Shown piece after piece: positions 50,196 through 61,250 of a stretch of DNA of 64,000 nt (its first letter is position 1; each line of letters opens with the position of its first letter). The translations under genes and the position numbers were made by a program. The notes beneath the pieces were generated by a model. It was not told the DNA's origin, did no database searches, and saw only the letters and a list, made by a program, of their open reading frames with translations. The stretch comes from Pleurodeles waltl (Eukaryota > Chordata > Amphibia > Caudata > Salamandridae). Location: the NCBI RefSeq assembly GCF_031143425.1, contig NC_090448.1, forward strand, positions 329,170,177-329,234,176, written 5' to 3'.

Positions 50196-50407
50196 AAGTT
50201 GCCTAATAATTATGCACAGTAATAGTCACCTGCACACACAGATATCCCCCTAACATAGCTAAAACTAAAAACAAACTAAAAACTACTTCCAAAAATATTC
50301 AGCTTTGATATTAATGAGTTTTTTGGGTTCATTAAGAACATGGTTGTTGTTCAATAATAAAATGAATCCTCAAAAATACAACTTGCCTAATAATTCTGCA
50401 CTCCCTG
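50196..50407. repeat. Right IR/DR region of the Tc1/mariner element
   Basis: Inner core, inverted, at 50,196-50,218 (GTTGCCTAATAATTATGCAC) and outer core at about 50,382-50,407 (TTGCCTAATAATTCTGCACT). Spacing is about 185 bases, similar to the left end. Both arms are therefore complete. Confidence 0.85.
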
Positions 50408-50409
50408 TA

Positions 50410-53340
50410 GAGTGGAATAGATGTTATGGGTTCTCCTCTAGTTAGCACTGGGTGGAATCACTAGTAAATGGTTTTATTTTAAGAAATAGGCATTCGTTAT
50501 GACACTACTTAGTAAAAGATATTTGATCATGTAACACAGATTTCCCTGATGATTTAACAGTAACGGTGCATAGTATAATAAAAATAGGTCATCTGCTAAC
50601 TGAAGATTCAAGAGCTCCTTTAACTTGTCTAGGTTATGCATCATAAGATTTACTTGACGTCATGTTGAATATAATACAACTGAATAATCTTACTGTCACG
50701 ATGCAGACTGCCAATCAAATGTTCTGTAATTAACACCTCTAAACCTCTTAGTTTGACCCCATATCCCCGATATATTTAATGTGCTGTCACAGTTCACAAC
50801 TTTGCAAGTAAGTTTGTGAGCACTTCGCATAATCTTAAAGGCTGTGTGACGAATATACGACTGTTAGGAGAAGTGGTTGGTAAAAGGCAGTCATAGGTGT
50901 TGCCCCTGATATACTAGAAAGAAATTCCCAGAATGAAGCAACATCTTCGGCTATAAAAGTGTGGAAGCTGGGAGTAAAGCCACATTGCAGTACAGACTGC
51001 AGAAGCAGAGTTAAGATGTACCCTTAAAAGAAGAGTGTTATGAAAAGGGACCAGAAGATTTAGTTTGTGTTCAAAAGTGGTGATCGTAAAAGTGAAAGAA
51101 AGCGAAACCCTGCATAAAAGGTACTTTTGACAAACGGCCAGTAATCTGCCTGTATCTCAAAGAATGTGTGGACACGTCTCTATTTTGTGAAGAAAAAAAA
51201 AAATCTAGACCTGACATGTCATCATGACAACAAAATAAAAAAAACACACACAAGAGTAATTGTCCTATAGCACTGTCTCTTTACAACAAACTGAACGATC
51301 CAAACAGCATGCAAGTCTAAACAAACACAAAAATAGCTATTAAAACGTGTTTGTGTCTGTAAAGTAAATATGCTATAGGACACGTTCCGTCTTAAGCACA
51401 CGCTACATGTCGCATCTGTAGTCTAGCAAAAATGATACATGATGCCCAATCACTAACATCTATCGGGAACAAAAACAGGGCGAAGTACCAATCTTTAAAA
51501 CGCTATAGCCCCGATGGAAAATACATCGAAGAAATGGCAAACCACGAAAAACACAGGAACGCCACTGGCTGAAGGGGTGGACCCAAAGCCCACTTTCTCT
51601 CCGTAAATAGTCGTATTGTGTTTTTCTTAATTTGTAACACGAGGCATTTCAGACAGCTCAAGTAGTTTGTGGTTGGATACGCCTGCTGTAAAGTTTTGCA
51701 CAAGCTGCAGTGCTTCCCTATGTACTTTGGCTGCGCACAGTATCCCCTCCCTGAAGAGCCCATGGCTACTTAAAGGCATCATAGTGAGCTTATTACCTAT
51801 CATGGCACAGTTTTAGACAATCGAACATTGTTCTCTTGAAAAACAGCGTTGATGTGATAACTTTTGATGTTCTGATGGGGGTGATAGTAAACCACGTGGT
51901 GGTTCTTTAATTTATTTCATACGAGTCAACTCTACAGCCTCAAACTTTGAAACCGAACAGACAGTAGACCACTGTTTGGTGCCGGACCAGCTGCAGTGAA
52001 CGGAGAAAAGGAGTTGTCTCATGGTGCGTCCTTTGATGCTGGGTTCCACTGCCGTCAATCGGGGAACAGGATGGTGCAACCAGCATTATCATCGTAGGTG
52101 GCTTAGTCCTCTTCTACTTAAATTGAAAATCTACTCGAAGAAGATCATTTTAATATAAAGCAAAAGAACAGTCAACCGACTACAAAAATAACCATATACA
52201 TGTAATGTGATAATCATCTCTGATGAACGCAAAATGTAAAAGAAATGCGTGGGGTTGGTAATGCGTAGAATCATAACAAAAATATAGGATTCGCGTAGGT
52301 GTACACGCTAACTAGCGCAATATATGGATAAACAACACTGTTATCCGGCAACTGATGTGGCATTTTCGTAGCACGTTCATTTTCACTAGAAAAAAGCTAG
52401 TAGTTTACTTCCCCTTTAGGCTGTGGGTTGAAGCGGAGGTATCAATCATGGAAAATGGGGGTAGCTCAGGGGTCAGACTAATGCAATAAATGTTGGTTTA
52501 AAAGAAAAAAACTAAAAAACTAAAAAAAAATAAAAAATAATCAACGAAAAAAAAGTGATAATGGACTGAACAAAATGAGCCAGAGAATGTTTTTTCGGAG
52601 GTTTATTACACCTCCACGTCCAGCCACACTCCTGGGTGTGGCCAAGTATTTCAGAATAAGACGTTTCCGCCCGGCGACAACCAACTCTCACTTGGATGGC
52701 GGCTATTTTCCAACACAGACTGCCATGCTACGGCCGGTGTCACAACATCGAGTTGAAAATTAAACCAAGCACACTGGGGAATATACTGATTCGCCGACAT
52801 CGGGGAAGATGACAGTCCCGTGTACTGCGCTACATAAAAAAATTGAAATTCATTCATCTTCTCTGTGGGAGGCGCCGCCAGTGCATTTCCTGGGGGTTTA
52901 ACTTCTCTCACTCTGCGAAGGCCGTTTACACATCCGACCTCAAAATAGAGTTTCAACCTAGGCCTGGGGAATAGAAGGGCTCAGTGTCCACTACCCACTT
53001 CGGGGGTACGAGAGCCTGTCACCGTAAACAAAATAACCAATATACTCAAGAGGCGCAGTGTGCTCCCACTTTAACGCAGAAAGGTCAGGCTGTGGACCTC
53101 AACGCACTGAGCAGGGATCAAGTCTACGCCTCAGAGGAAGGGAGGGGTTGTTAGGTTTATCTAACTATAGTGCAGAGGAAAGCTATGGTCACCCAATACA
53201 ATATTTTCAGACTAGAGTGTTTCACGGATCGCTGAAGTATCAGTGAGACGTCTTATTCTCCTGTCGTTCATCACAAAGTGGAAGACATTTCGCCACCGGT
53301 TGGGGGTGTCAGGCAGCTTCTTATTTACAATAGAAAGAAG
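50410..53340. other. Unassigned spacer
   Basis: No assignable gene. A short hairpin occurs around 52,622-52,643 (AGCCACACTCCTGGGTGTGGCC). A minus-strand frame (52,651-52,956) has no recognisable domain. GC content rises toward the right end as the CpG-rich region is approached. Confidence 0.4.
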
Positions 53341-53341
53341 A

Positions 53342-53364
53342 CCCCCCCCCCCCCCCCCCCCCCC
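53342..53364. repeat. Run of 23 consecutive C
   Basis: An uninterrupted C23 tract (G23 on the other strand) on the edge of the CpG-rich region, 35 bases downstream (minus strand) of the candidate splice donor. Homopolymers this long in G/C are uncommon and length-unstable. Confidence 0.95.
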
Positions 53365-53404
53365 GACTTCATTGTAGGAGCCTGACGCACTTCAGACAAC
53401 TTAC

Positions 53405-53620
53405 CTGAAGAGAGAGGTTGATCTGTAATCAAAATATCCTGCCCAGTTCTGGCCTCCTCCACTGACAACTAAGAGCAGACGCCGCCGTTGACTTACTAGC
53501 TTCAGGGAGAAAGGCGCGCGCACTTCAGGGAGAAAAAATAGTGCAGCAGGTCGCGCACGCGCACATACTCTTCCACCCTCATTAGCGGTCTCGGCAATGT
53601 ATCGATGATGAGTCAGACTG
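53405..53620 (-). promoter_or_regulatory. Candidate minus-strand promoter and non-coding first exon
   Basis: The minus strand reads CTTCAG|GTAAGT at the boundary 53,405/53,404, a consensus splice donor. The sequence before it (up to about 53,600) is GC-rich with many CpGs (GGCGGCGTC, GCGCGCGCC) and has no clear start codon in good context. It suits a 5' untranslated exon. Upstream are an AP-1-like TGAGTCA (53,609-53,615), a CG run (53,622-53,636) and a full CRE, TGACGTCA (53,733-53,740). Transcription from here on the minus strand would run toward the BRD9 retrocopy. No RNA evidence is available, so this is a structural prediction. Confidence 0.35.
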
Positions 53621-54351
53621 ACGCGCGCGCGCGCGCCCCTGGAATGTTTTTACGCTGTAAGTAGCGTGTACGCGTTGTCAGGGTGAGGCCATGGTACAGC
53701 CAGGCAAAACACCTCCACTTTGAATAATGTGGTGACGTCATGTCTGAACACACCAAGCCTAGTCGTAACCTGACTTTGGTTGGGCATTGAAGAGAAAGAA
53801 GAGGATGCAGTCAATGAATATTCAAATGATAAAATACAGTGGCTGTCGGTGCAAAATCGCTTTAAATGAAATGTGCGATACACACATCGTAAAGTATGGA
53901 ATAATTGATGTTTGAGCATGTAGTGGGTGTGGTGGAAACAGAGTCTGAGCCTCGGTAAGTGTTATTCTTTTATTCGAAAGGCCGGTACAATGAAAAGGGA
54001 ACAGGTCTGTACTCCGGTGCGTCCTGGCTCAACTGACAGGAGAAGAATTAACACTGGAACTCCTTCGTGTCACCGGCCACACATTCCATCAAGGAATGTG
54101 CATACGGACAAAACACACCACCTTCCCTTATTTTAAAATACATAACTAATGAGGAAAAAATAAATAATACGCACACAACAGAGCAGGCACTCAAGAAGCG
54201 CGTTACGCTTTCAATTAAAATAAAATTTATTATTTTGGCCTTTACCTGGCCGTGTTTTATTGCGGCTCTTGCTGTTGCGCAGTTGCACCATTTTTGTAGT
54301 GAAGACTTAACATTAAACTTTGAGCAAGAGTTTAATAGTCACAGGGCACAA

Positions 54352-54368
54352 CACCAACATGGCCGCCG
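54352..54368. promoter_or_regulatory. YY1-like site
   Basis: CAACATGGCCGCCGCGCG fits the YY1 pattern (CAANATGGCNGC), common near transcription starts of housekeeping genes. The ATG here opens a frame of only 11 codons, so it is unlikely to be a start codon. Confidence 0.3.
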
Positions 54369-54630
54369 CGCGGGACAGAAAACGAATTCCCTAGTTCCGT
54401 AACTACTTCCCTAGCATTTCAGCCGATCCTGCGCAGGTGTTTGCCAGCTGGAAATATTCAACAGAACGAAGGGCGGGGATATATGTGCATTGTTTGGCAG
54501 TTGGGGGCGAGGCAAATGTAACTCGGTGACTCAGAGCCTAGTTAATTTCTTTTGCCACCGTTTCACAATACTTTAGAGCTGCTATATTTCGAAAGGGGCG
54601 TTAAGGTAGGGAGTAATTGTGTCTCCTTAA

Positions 54631-54680
54631 CCAATCGAGACTAGTCAGGGCGGGGCTCTGGCAGGCCTTGGGTATAAAAT
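54631..54680 (+). promoter_or_regulatory. CCAAT / GC-box / TATA promoter-like array, plus strand
   Basis: Within 50 bases lie CCAAT (54,631-54,635), GGGCGGGGC (54,648-54,656) and TATAAAA (54,673-54,679), in the order and spacing of a classical TATA promoter. A start would be expected near 54,703-54,710. Downstream, a GTAAGG donor-like site at about 54,722 and a GC-rich patch (54,777-54,798) follow, but I recognise no coding exon. A frame of 74 codons (54,617-54,841) runs through it without known features. Confidence 0.4.
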
Positions 54681-54849
54681 CCAGTGTTACTATTTGTGCT
54701 TCGTGTAGACAGCATAGGAAAAGTAAGGGAAGAAAGATGTGTCATGCGAAAGGGTCTGAGAGGAGATCGTTTTTTTCCGCGCCCGCCGTGGGCGCGCTTA
54801 AGTTCATGAGTGTTCAGAGCGAGTTGCTGATAGGTTCGTAAACTGTTCA

Positions 54850-55477
54850 TTCTGGCATATGTATTGGCACTGTTGGGTAAACAAAACTTAGAACAACGGT
54901 TTTTTACGCTTGTAACACGCGCACAGATATACTTATTGGATCCTAATAAGGCGATTCCAAGCGCCTCATAATTGTGGTGGATGCGTACAGGCTCGGTTGG
55001 CATTTTTCTAGTGAAAGGAATTAGAACCACATTATAAACTAGTCGGTGTTACTGATAACTTAATTCGTCTAAGAATATTTCCTTCCCCACACTATGTGAT
55101 CATCTATGCTACGCCCCTTTCTCGAGTGATGGGCATTACTCCTGAACTCGTGTACAGACAGGGTGTGTAGTGTGAGTGATTCATGTAACTATTTTTAGAT
55201 CTTTTGTTTTTCCCGCTTCCTGTACACTTGGCTTAGAGCCTTTTTTCTCAAGAAGAGGTCACTGAATATATACCAACAGACGCTATTTAGGCTGTTGACT
55301 CCCAATTTTCTAATACAATTTTTATGTATTTTAGCAATGTCCTGCTAGTCACTAACTGTTCGTGTTTGGCTATTATGGAAGTGTACGCAGCTGGTACTTG
55401 AGTAAAAACCTGTCTAACATCTTCTGTTCTTTGTTTAACATAATTTTTTCTCAGTTTGATTAATCATTGAAGACATA
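54850..55477. other. Unassigned spacer
   Basis: No gene or bounded repeat seen. AT-rich compared with the promoter-like region to its left. If the TATA array is real, a first intron would lie here. Confidence 0.35.
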
Positions 55478-56000
55478 GTGGGTCATTAAGAACTCGGTGG
55501 GAAAAACCTGCCGAGTTCAGCGCTGGCAGTCAACAAAAGACCTCCAGTGTGCAGAAGCTCCCACTGGTCACATAATGTACATTCAGCTGGCCCGGCGGTC
55601 GGAAACAGTGTTTCCCCCAGCCCGTCTAGCTGAATGCAGGGCCTGCACATTGATGGCAATGTAGCAGTGTGGCAGGTGCAGGCGCACCTGTCGTGCACTT
55701 TACTGCCTGAAAATTGGGCAGTGACATGCGCGACGGGGCTGTTCACGGGGGCCGCAGAGGCACCCATTCCACCAGCTTTTCCCTGGCGGGGTAAACCGCC
55801 AGGGAAAGGCTGGTGGAGCCAGGAGCATTATTCGGTGTCTGATATGTAACTCTGCCAGGCTGCCTGGCGGCGGAAGCAGAGTAACAATAGTGGCGGTTCT
55901 GCACATATATTATATGGCGGTCTGGGCTGCCATGCCGGTGGCAGTAATTACTGCCACTGCCGGCATGGCTGACCAGACCGCCATGTTCGTAATGAGGGCC
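55478..56000. mobile_element. GC-rich palindromic non-autonomous element, copy 2
   Basis: Related to the element at 21,957-22,473. The right end GTTCGTAATGAGGGCC matches copy 1's right end (GTTGTAATGAGGGCC) closely, and the left end GTGGGTCATTAAGAAC is a diverged partner. The flanking bases are also shared with copy 1 (ACATA before, TTAGTGTG after), so the true ends may lie a few bases further out. The right part contains a near-perfect palindrome with arms of about 33 bases (55,915-55,983, centre AATT). There is no transposase. Class unknown; a DNA transposon is most likely. Confidence 0.65.
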
Positions 56001-56009
56001 TTAGTGTGG

Positions 56010-57460
56010 ACAACCCTAAAATATTTCTGGAGAGACTTACTGTATCTGTGGTTTTTAGTTTATGTTTAAAGTGGATAAACTACCAGTTTTTGATATGTTT
56101 ATTATTATAATTGGCACTACTTTAAAATTAATTGGCCTTGGCATAAAATGCCAATCTTGTCAGTAAATTACTCCCCAAGTGGCAATCCTACTTCAGTCTA
56201 ACTGTTGCTAAAGTTATGTCCTATATATATTTTGGAGTTTTTTTTATTCTCACTGAAGGTTAAGGCGCACTGTGGTGTGACAAAAACACATTATTACATG
56301 TGAACGCTGAATTTATTACTAATGAATTTTATCTATTACGAGTTATGAATTTGCATAGAATTTAGTTAATATAGAAAATAATGTGCTACTTGGAAAATGT
56401 GGCCACCAAAAAATACATAATGACGTTAGAGAATGCATATTAATTATTATACAAGATGTGTGTGTGTGTAGGGAAATTATAGTAGTGTGTTACATTACTG
56501 ATTTAATGTTATGTATTTGCTTAATAATCGTAGGCCTTAAGTTAGCAAGGTTTAGGCCTAGTTTGCATAGCCTCATGTTAAACTGCAATGTCTGAATAAA
56601 TCGTGGGAATGTATGTTAAGAAGATTTCAAAATATTTATTGTTCAAACTGTGTTGGCCAAACATTAGCAGAATTCTTTAACTTTCTCATGAGAATTGCTT
56701 GCTAAAATGTCCTGTATTTGTTACAAGGTTAACTTGATGCACGAGACAGAGATATTCTCAGGAACCAACAAGGGATGCACAGACTGGAGTATGGAGTGTT
56801 ACAAAATTGTTGACTGGCGATGGGAACCAGAGAAGAGGAGCCAATCATTAACATGTGAAATACATTTTAGTTATATCTGTGATTTGGGGTTTAATTCTTA
56901 TTGGATTGACTGTAAACATACGATTTTCTGACCAATTGTAATGTGGGAAGTTCTTTAGGAGATTTTAACTTAACCCGACTACACTGAGGGGAAGGGCCGC
57001 TTTTTCTACATTGAGTTCCAATGTAGAGGTTCTGTTGGAGCTGAGCAGTTCCCGATGACTTTATTCTTAACTTTAACTTTGAAGCTTGATGGGTAAATGA
57101 ATTTGACGTTGCTCCTAGTGATTGCTTCTTACATGGTTCAGATTGCGTAGAGACCCCTGTGTCTGAACCATTCCAGTTTCAATGTCCTTTTATGAAGAAT
57201 TCCAGGCGGATGTGCAACTGACGAGAATCACAGCTTGCCGATCCACATTGACGAGAGGTATAACAAAATGCTATTGTCTTGGTTGTAGGTTTGTGATTTG
57301 TTTCTTTGTACCCACCACTATTTTGATAGAGCCCTGGTTGGATGCTTTCCAAATTACTTTTGATTAAAACAATTTTTGCATGATACCGAAACTTGCTATT
57401 CGAATCTGAAGGTTAGTTAGGGAGACACAGAGAATGCTAACAAATCACTCCTAAAATAAT
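56010..57460. other. AT-rich spacer
   Basis: No assignable gene. A plus-strand frame at 56,695-56,931 (78 codons) has no domain. Ends at the TTGTT target duplication of the next element. Confidence 0.4.
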
Positions 57461-57465
57461 TTGTT

Positions 57466-60144
57466 TGTAAGGAAATGGCTTCCTGTTGCAGTTACCCCCC
57501 ACTTTTTGCCTGATACTGATGCTGACTTGACTGAGAAGTGTGCTGGAACCCTGCTAACCAGGCCCCAGCACCAGTGTTCTTTCACCTAAAATGTACCATT
57601 GTTTCCACAATTGGCACACCCCTGGCACACAGATAAGTCCCTTGTAAAAGGTACCAGTGGTACCAAGGGCCCTGTGACCAGGGAAGGTCCCTAAGGACTG
57701 CAGCATATGTTGTGCCACCCGAAGGGACCCCTCACCTAACACATGCACACTGCCATTGTAGATTGTGTGTGTTGGTGGGGAGAAAAAGCCAAAGTCGACA
57801 TGGCATCCCCCTCAGGATGCCATGCCCACAAAATACTGCCTGTGGCATAGGTAAGTCACCCCTCTAGCAGGCCTTACAACCCTAAGGCAGGGTGTACTAT
57901 ACCACAGGAGAGGGCATAGCTGCATGAGCAATATGCCCCTACAGTGTCTAAGTCTGTTCTTAGACATTGTAAGTACAGTGTGGCCATATTAAATATATGG
58001 TCTGGGAGTTTGTCAAAAACGAACTCCACAGCTCCATAATGGCTACACTGAATACTGGGAAGTTTGGTATCAAACTTCTCACAATAATAAATCCACACTG
58101 ATGCTAGTGTTGGATTTATTAAAAAATGCACACAGAGGGACTCTTAGAGATGCCCCCTGTATTTTACCCAATTGTTCAGTGCAGGACTGACTGGTCTGTG
58201 CCAGCCTGCTGCTGAGAGAGAGGTTTCTGACCCCATGTGGTGAGGGCCTTTGTGCTCTCTGAGGACAGAAACAAAAGCCTGCTCTGGGTGGAGGTGCTTC
58301 ACACCTCCGCCCTGCAGGAACTGTAACACCTAGCAGTGAGCCTCAAAGGCTCAGGCTTCATGTTACAATGCCCCAGGGCACTCCAGCTAGTAGAGATGCC
58401 CGCCCCCTGGACACAGCCCCCACTTTTGGGGGCAAGTCCAGGGGAGATGATGAGAAAAACAAGGAGGAGTCACCCACCAGTCAGGACAGCCCCTAAGGTG
58501 TCCTGAGGTGACCCCTGCCTTTAGAAATCCTCCATCTTGACTTTGGTGGATTCCTCCAATAGGAATAGGGATGTGCCCCCCTCCCCTCAGGGAGGAGGCA
58601 CAAAGAGGGTGTAGCCACCCTCCAGGACAGTAGCCATTGGCTACTGCCCTCCCAGACCTAAACACACCCCTAAATTCAGTATTTAGGGGCTCCCCAGAGC
58701 CTAGATTCCTGCAACCTGAAGACGAAGAAGGACTGCTGACCTGAAGCCCTGTAGAGAAGACGGAGCCACAACTGCTTTGGTCCCAGTCCTTCCGGCCTGT
58801 CTCCCCACTTCAAGAAAAACTGCAACAGCGACGCGCCCCCCAGGGTCCAGCGACCTCTGAAGCCTCAGAGGACTACCCTGCATCTAAAAAGACCAAGAAC
58901 TCCAAAGGACAGCGTCCCTGTTCCACAAAGACTGCAACTTTGCAACAAAGAAGCAACTTTTAAAGACCACACGTTTCCCGCCGGAAGTGTGAGACTTTCC
59001 ACTCTGCACCCGACGCCCCCGGCTCGACCTGCGGAAAACCAACACTAAAGGGAGGACTCCCCGGCGACTGCGAGCCTGTGAGTAGCCAGAGTTGACACCC
59101 CAGAGCCCCCACAGCGACACCTGCAGAGGGAATCCAGAGGCTCCCCCTGACCGCAACGGCCTCCTTCAAAGAACCCGACGCCAGGGAAGCACCCTGCACC
59201 CGCAGCCCCCAGGACCTGAAGGATCCGACCTCCAGTGCAGGAGCGACCCCCAGGTGTCCCTCTCCGTAGCCCAGGTGGTGGCTACCCTGAGGAGCCCCCA
59301 TTGCCTGCCTGCATCGCTGAAGAGACCCCTGGGTCTCCCATTGAAACCTATTGCAAACCCGACGCCTGTTTGCACTCTGCACCCGGCCGCCCCTGTACCG
59401 CTGAGGGTGTACTTTCTGTGCTGGCTTGTGTTCTCTCCCCCCCCCCCCTGGTGCCCTACAAAACCCCCATGGTCTGCCCTCTGAAGTCGTGGGTACTTAC
59501 CTGCTGGCAGACTGGAACCGGGGCACCCTTATCTCCGTTGAAGCCTATGTGTTTTGGGCACCACTTTGACCTCTGCACCTGACCGGCCCTGAGCTGCTGG
59601 TGTGGTAACTTTGGGGTTGCCCTGAACCCCCAACGGTGGGCTACCTTGGACCTAACTTTTAACCATGTAAGTGCTTTCCTTACCTGTGAACCTAACAAAT
59701 ACTTACCTCCCCCAGGAACTGTTGATTTTTGCAGTGTCCATTTTTAAAATAGCTTATTGCCATTTTTGCCTCAACTGTACATACTATTGTGATGATTCAA
59801 AGTTCCTAACATATCTGAGTGAAATACCTTTCATTTAAAGTATTGTTTGGAAATCTTGAACCTGTGGTTCTTAAAAAAAAAAAAACTAAGAAAATATACT
59901 TTTCTATATAGAAACCTATTGGCCTGGAATTGTCTTTTGAGTGTGTGTTCCTCATGTATTGCCTGTGTGTACAACAAATGCTTAACACTACCCTCTGATA
60001 AGCCTACTGCTCGACCACACTACCACAAAATAGAGCATTAGAATGATCTCTTTTTGCCACTATCTTACCTCTAAGGGGAATCCTTGGACTCTGTGCATGC
60101 TATTTCTTACTTTGAAATAGTACATACAGAGCCAACTTCCTACA
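57466..60144. mobile_element. 2.7-kb TG...CA element with 5-bp target duplication (solo LTR or similar)
   Basis: The element begins TGTAAGGAAATGGCT and ends AGCCAACTTCCTACA. Read inward, the right end is TGTAGGAAGTTGGCT, so the ends are inverted repeats with 12 of 15 positions alike. It is flanked by a perfect TTGTT duplication (57,461-57,465 and 60,145-60,149). TG...CA ends plus a 5-bp duplication fit an LTR, which would make this a very long solo LTR or a large retrotransposon derivative. The unusually long inverted ends also fit a non-autonomous Ginger-type DNA element. The interior is GC-rich around 58,400-59,650 and has open frames on both strands, none with a known domain. C10 occurs near 59,439-59,448. 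Confidence 0.75.
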
Positions 60145-60149
60145 TTGTT

Positions 60150-61250
60150 CATTTGCTGAATCTAAATGTATGCTATTTCTAATGCACAGTTCTTCTTGTT
60201 GTTGATTTGTACCACGATTCTAGAATGCTTGACAATTCATGCCTTAGCTAAGCTGAGATTCTTTAGAAGATTTGGCCAACCAGTGTTTGTGCAGGTTTAT
60301 CAGTTGATTTTGAGATTGACTAACATGATATCAGCATTGTTAATCTAGGGAAATAAACATTTTAACTTTTACTAAATGGTGTTGTTATTCATGACCAAAT
60401 GGGTCATGGTGTGTGACAATTAATGAGTAAAGAGTTTTGACGATGTTTATCAATTATGATGATGTATTTGCAAATTAAGTTTGGACTTATGTTGGAATCA
60501 CTCTAAGCGTAGTCAAAAGGTTGCTCAACCTATAACGTGTTCCCGTAATAAATTAATAAAAGACCAAATATGTTGATTTAATCATTTGTGTGGTGGGCTG
60601 TTGTAAAGTATGAAGCACTCCCCCTTGTATAGTAAATATGAGTTTTATTTGTTCAAGTTAGGAATATCAATAGCGAGGCCACGACCAGCACGTCTTCTGC
60701 CTCAGCCATCGAGCTGGTAGATAGAGCAACGCGATCATGGAATCCCATCTTAAACATAAACCCATACTATAGTCACAGGTAGCATGAGTACACACGTTGC
60801 AAAGAAATGCACATGTGTTCAAAACACTGAAAGAGAACCAACCAAACATAAAGGTACAACACCGTCCCCTTTTTGGAAAATAAAGTTAAAAAAATTGTAA
60901 AGTGAAAATAACAAACACCAAAAAGTAATCGAACAACCAGATTAAACAGAAAACCCTTCTCAATTCATGTAACAATCCTTAAATTTCAAAGGAACCCCAA
61001 CATTTCTTGAGCTTTTAAATCAGGAACCTGGAATACATACAGATGTCTACCTATTTACCCTTTCGTTATACCCAACATTATTATCATTATGGTTGACGCT
61101 GCTGGAATTGCTATTTAAGGTCATTGCTTCAGGAACTTGGCACCAAAAGCTGGAAATTAAATCATTTACATGGTTATCACCCTTTACTGAGTGAATTTTA
61201 GCATTTAGAATGGAAGTAACTTTGAGAACAACTCTCTTGCTCCACCATCC
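60150..61250. other. Sequence downstream of the Gypsy relic, possibly LTR
   Basis: AT-rich, no gene. Being downstream of the integrase on the minus strand, the part nearest 61,250 should include the 3' LTR of the Ty3/Gypsy copy, but I cannot fix its ends because no second LTR is recognisable. Confidence 0.35.

Larger units (their letters stand above)
48848..50407 (+). mobile_element. Tc1/mariner DD37E transposon, nearly intact
   Basis: The 1,560-bp element is flanked by TA on both sides (48,846-48,847 and 50,408-50,409), the Tc1/mariner target duplication. Its outer ends share a perfect 25-base inverted repeat beginning CAGGGAGTGCAGAATTATTA, with weaker similarity extending to about 37 bases. 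Inner copies of the core (GTGCATAATTATTAGGCAAC) occur at 49,027-49,048 and inverted at 50,196-50,218. This gives an IR/DR arrangement with two transposase-binding sites per end. It carries one transposase gene broken by a single small deletion. The intact ends mean it could still move if supplied with enzyme. Confidence 0.95.

Noticed and set aside
58884..59582. Overlapping open frames of 70-140 codons on both strands
   Set aside because: They fall in the GC-rich core of the TG...CA element, have no recognisable domain and overlap each other in antisense.
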